Positions 62,002 to 64,000 of a stretch of DNA of 64,000 bases are shown piece by piece. The DNA lies in contig NZ_CP049838.1 of the NCBI RefSeq assembly GCF_013085465.1, positions 7,812,001-7,876,000 on the forward strand, written 5' to 3'. The translations under genes were made by a program, and so were the position numbers. This DNA comes from Streptomyces asoensis. Its GTDB lineage: Bacteria > Actinomycetota > Actinomycetes > Streptomycetales > Streptomycetaceae. How positions within the stretch are numbered: position 1 is the first letter of the stretch; each line of letters opens with the position of its first letter. The notes beneath the pieces were generated by a model. The model worked only from the letters and a program-made list of their open reading frames with translations. It was not told where the DNA came from and ran no database searches.

Positions 62002-62685
62002 TCACACCCGGCGTGGGGAGGCCAGCAGATAGCGCGCTCTCGAGCGGGGATCGGTGTGCTCGCCGACCTGCCAGCCGGCCTTCTCCAGGGTGGCCGCGCA
62101 GACCCGCAGTGTCGCGTCGTCCGGTCCGTGCACGGCGACCGCCTCGGGCTGCGGGGTCGCCCGCACCCGGTAGCCGTCGGTGCCCCGCGGCCCGGCGGGC
62201 CGGTGGCCGGCCGCCTCCAGGGCCAGCGCGGCGGCCCGCACGAGGTGGGTGCGCTCCCAGCCGCACGGCCGGTCCGTGCCTCCGTCCCGATTGGTCATCC
62301 GGCGCAGCTCGAGCAGGCCCTGCCAGGCGCTCTGCACCTCGCGGGCCCGGGAGGAAGCGGCGGCCGGCCCGGTGTCCTCCTCGCCGCCGACGCGCGCGGC
62401 GAAGACCCCGGCGTCCGCCGGCGGCGGCTCGGGAGCAGCCCGCGGAGCACCTACCGGAGCGCCTACCGGAGCGGCTTCGGGTGCGGCCTCGGGCGCCGGG
62501 ACCGCCTCTCGCGTCCGATGCCCCGCCGGTGTCAGGAAGTGGTCGTGCGGCGGGCGCGGGTGCCGGAAGGCGAGCCCGTGCCGCACCAGCGCCGCCAGCT
62601 GTGTCTCCGTGCCCCGCAGACGCCCGGTGACCGGGTCGGCGGCGTCGATCACACGCCGCTGGGCGGCGGTCGGCGGTCGTGTCAC
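62002..62685 (-). CDS. Hypothetical protein conserved in Streptomyces
   Basis: A 227-aa protein. The N-terminal part looks like a winged helix (TAAQRRVIDAADPVTGRLRG to HFLTPAGHRTRE). The middle is Ala/Pro/Glu-rich. The C-terminal half has two short alpha-beta units, ending QVGEHTDPRSRARYLLASPR. No enzyme motif is seen. The GTG has AAGGGAGC upstream. It lies between the thioesterase and phosphatase genes on the same strand and may be part of one transcript. Confidence 0.6.
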   Translation of the reverse strand: MTRPPTAAQRRVIDAADPVTGRLRGTETQLAALVRHGLAFRHPRPPHDHFLTPAGHRTREAVPAPEAAPEAAPVGAPVGAPRAAPEPPPADAGVFAARVGGEEDTGPAAASSRAREVQSAWQGLLELRRMTNRDGGTDRPCGWERTHLVRAAALALEAAGHRPAGPRGTDGYRVRATPQPEAVAVHGPDDATLRVCAATLEKAGWQVGEHTDPRSRARYLLASPRRV

Positions 62686-62732
62686 GGCGTGCTCCCTTCG
62701 AGTGCCGCCCCCGGCGGGGGCTTCGTCGAAGG

Positions 62733-63332
62733 CTACGGCCCGGGTCTGACATTCCAGGCGGCGATCACCGGCCGCCCGTGCTCCGTGCCCAGCAGGCCCA
62801 GCGTCCCCGTCGCCAGTTGGAACAGCGCTCCGGCCGACGCCGGCAGTCCGAGCCGACGGGCGGTCAGCACCCGCAGGAAGTGCCCGTGCGCCACCAGCAT
62901 CACGCCTCCCTCGGCGGCGGCGTGCGCCGCGTCGACCTGGGCCAGCACCCGGTCGGCCCGCTCGCCGACCTGCTCGGCCGTCTCCCCGGGACGGTCGGGC
63001 GGGCCGGGCGCGACCCCGTCCGTGAACAGGAACCAGCCCGGTCGCGTCCGCTGGATCTCGGCCGTCGTGATGCCCTCGTAGCCGCCGTAGTCCCACTCCC
63101 GCAGATCGGCGTCGACCTGGACCTCGTGCAGTCCGATCAGCTCCGCCGTCTCCCGCGCCCGCTGCGCCGGGCTGACGAACGCGGCCTCGATCCGGTGCGC
63201 ACGGATCAGCGGCACCAGCCGTCGTGCCTCGTCCCGGCCGTGCTCGGTGAGCGGGACGTCCGTCGATCCGGTGTGCCGGCCCGAGCGTGACCATTCGGTC
63301 TCCCCGTGCCGTACGAGAAACAGGTCGCCCAC
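62733..63332 (-). CDS. Histidine phosphatase family protein
   Basis: A 199-aa protein of the phosphoglycerate mutase-like branch. The phosphorylated His is in FLVRHGETEWS (RHG, 8-10), the second Arg in SPAQRARETAEL, the acid in LREWDYGGYEG, and the second His in VAHGHFLRVL. It is a phosphatase or mutase of unknown substrate. The start is GTG at 63332. The aminotransferase stop lies 119 bp upstream on the same strand. Confidence 0.9.
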   Translation of the reverse strand: MGDLFLVRHGETEWSRSGRHTGSTDVPLTEHGRDEARRLVPLIRAHRIEAAFVSPAQRARETAELIGLHEVQVDADLREWDYGGYEGITTAEIQRTRPGWFLFTDGVAPGPPDRPGETAEQVGERADRVLAQVDAAHAAAEGGVMLVAHGHFLRVLTARRLGLPASAGALFQLATGTLGLLGTEHGRPVIAAWNVRPGP

Positions 63333-63451
63333 GCGCGCGTGCCCCTTCCTGCCGTGCCTCTGAGCACCGTGACACAGGACCCGGGCCTGCGCACGTCAGC
63401 GATCGGCGGCGTACGGGAGGAAACGGTCCGGCGGACCCGCGGCGTCGCCGC

Positions 63452-64000
63452 CTACTGCCGGTACCCGCTGAGGAACCGCCCGATCCGGCCGATCGCCGCC
63501 TCCAGGTCGTCCGCGTGCGGCAGGGTCAGGATGCGGAAGTGGTCGGGGGTGGGCCAGTTGAAGCCGGTGCCCTGGACGACCTGGATCTTCTCCCTCAGGA
63601 GCAGGTCCAGGACGAACTTCTCGTCGTCGTGGATCGGGTGCACCTTGGGGTCGATGCGCGGGAACGCGTACAGCGCGCCCTTGGGCTTCACGCACGACAC
63701 GCCCGGGATCTCGTTGAGCTTCTCCCAGGCCGTCTCGCGCTGGTCGTAGAGCCTGCCGCCCGGCACCGTCAGCTCGTGGATGGACTGGCGGCCGCCGAGC
63801 GCCGCCTGGATGGCGTACTGGGCGGGCGCGTTGGCGCACAGGCGCATGGAGGCCAGCATGGTGAGGCCCTCCAGGTAGTCCTTGGCGTGCTGCCTGGGGC
63901 CGGTCACCACGAGCCAGCCCGAGCGGAAACCCGCCACCCGGTAGGTCTTGGACAGGCCGCAGAAGGTCAGGACCACCAGGTCGGGCGCGAGCGCGGCGGC
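63452..64000 (-). CDS. PLP-dependent aminotransferase, N-terminus outside window
   Basis: The C-terminal 182 residues of a fold-type I aminotransferase. The PLP-binding Lys is in FCGLSKTYRVAGFRSGW (about 24 residues into the visible part), and the phosphate-binding Arg follows. The pattern, with GPRQHAKDYLEGLTMLASMR and YAFPRIDPKVHPIHDDEKFV, fits the alanine/valine transaminase group (AlaA/YfdZ-like). The upstream end lies beyond position 64000, so the start cannot be placed. Confidence 0.88.
   Translation of the reverse strand, partial: AAALAPDLVVLTFCGLSKTYRVAGFRSGWLVVTGPRQHAKDYLEGLTMLASMRLCANAPAQYAIQAALGGRQSIHELTVPGGRLYDQRETAWEKLNEIPGVSCVKPKGALYAFPRIDPKVHPIHDDEKFVLDLLLREKIQVVQGTGFNWPTPDHFRILTLPHADDLEAAIGRIGRFLSGYRQ

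Overview
The window is high-GC actinomycete chromosomal DNA, almost certainly Streptomyces. The signs are a strong G/C bias at third codon positions, frequent GTG starts and 4-base overlaps, furA-katG, LAL-type and GAF-LuxR regulators, a TIGR04222 protein and secreted GH43 enzymes carrying CBM13 or CBM42. No rRNA, tRNA, CRISPR, transposase or integrase was seen. About 56 protein genes are supported, including two cut by the window ends and two decayed remnants.

Layout. 1-7838: a PucR-type regulator (partial) divergent from a three-subunit molybdenum xanthine dehydrogenase, an NCS2 purine permease and XdhC. 7841-9610: a frameshifted LanC-like remnant, an SRPBCC protein and a lipoprotein polysaccharide deacetylase behind a 42-bp palindrome. 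9643-12651: two secreted GH43 glycosidases. 12927-15648: furA-katG. 15721-22710: a cysteine desulfurase-like enzyme, a two-component system, an MMPL exporter and an SGNH hydrolase. 23354-33840: a six-gene catabolic operon (quercetinase, esterase, GH78 rhamnosidase, intradiol dioxygenase, FAH hydrolase, flavin hydroxylase), with an IclR regulator and an MFS transporter. 34135-43858: a winged-helix protein, a trypsin-like protease, a LAL regulator, and a GAF-LuxR regulator divergent from two AMP-binding ligases. 43948-50365: a zinc-ribbon protein, glyoxylate carboligase, two hypothetical proteins, tartronate semialdehyde reductase and hydroxypyruvate isomerase. 50591-56491: a thiamine-binding-like protein, an HTH protein, uraD, hiuH, urate oxidase, an 8-oxoguanine deaminase-like enzyme and a urate/xanthine permease. 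56457-64000: exonuclease, AraC and NmrA genes, a 79-bp minisatellite, an HxlR/MFS pair, thioesterase, a hypothetical protein, histidine phosphatase and a partial aminotransferase.

How it fits together. Purine catabolism is spread over two blocks. Xanthine dehydrogenase makes urate; urate oxidase, HiuH and UraD take it to allantoin; the glyoxylate released further down the pathway (by enzymes not in this window) can be recovered by Gcl, Hyi and GlxR. The gcl and hyi-glxR promoters carry the same two-site operator at the same 21-bp spacing, so they look co-regulated.

The most interesting system is at 23354-33840. The first gene keeps the residues and even the numbering of the Streptomyces quercetinase QueD metal site (H69, H71, E76, H115). 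Around it sit a rhamnosidase, an esterase and aromatic-ring hydroxylating and cleaving enzymes, which together look like a complete route for plant flavonol glycosides such as quercitrin or rutin. A 53-bp block carrying an 11-bp palindrome is duplicated upstream of the operon and of the MFS gene, at the same distance of about 120 bp, and probably defines the regulon of the embedded IclR protein.
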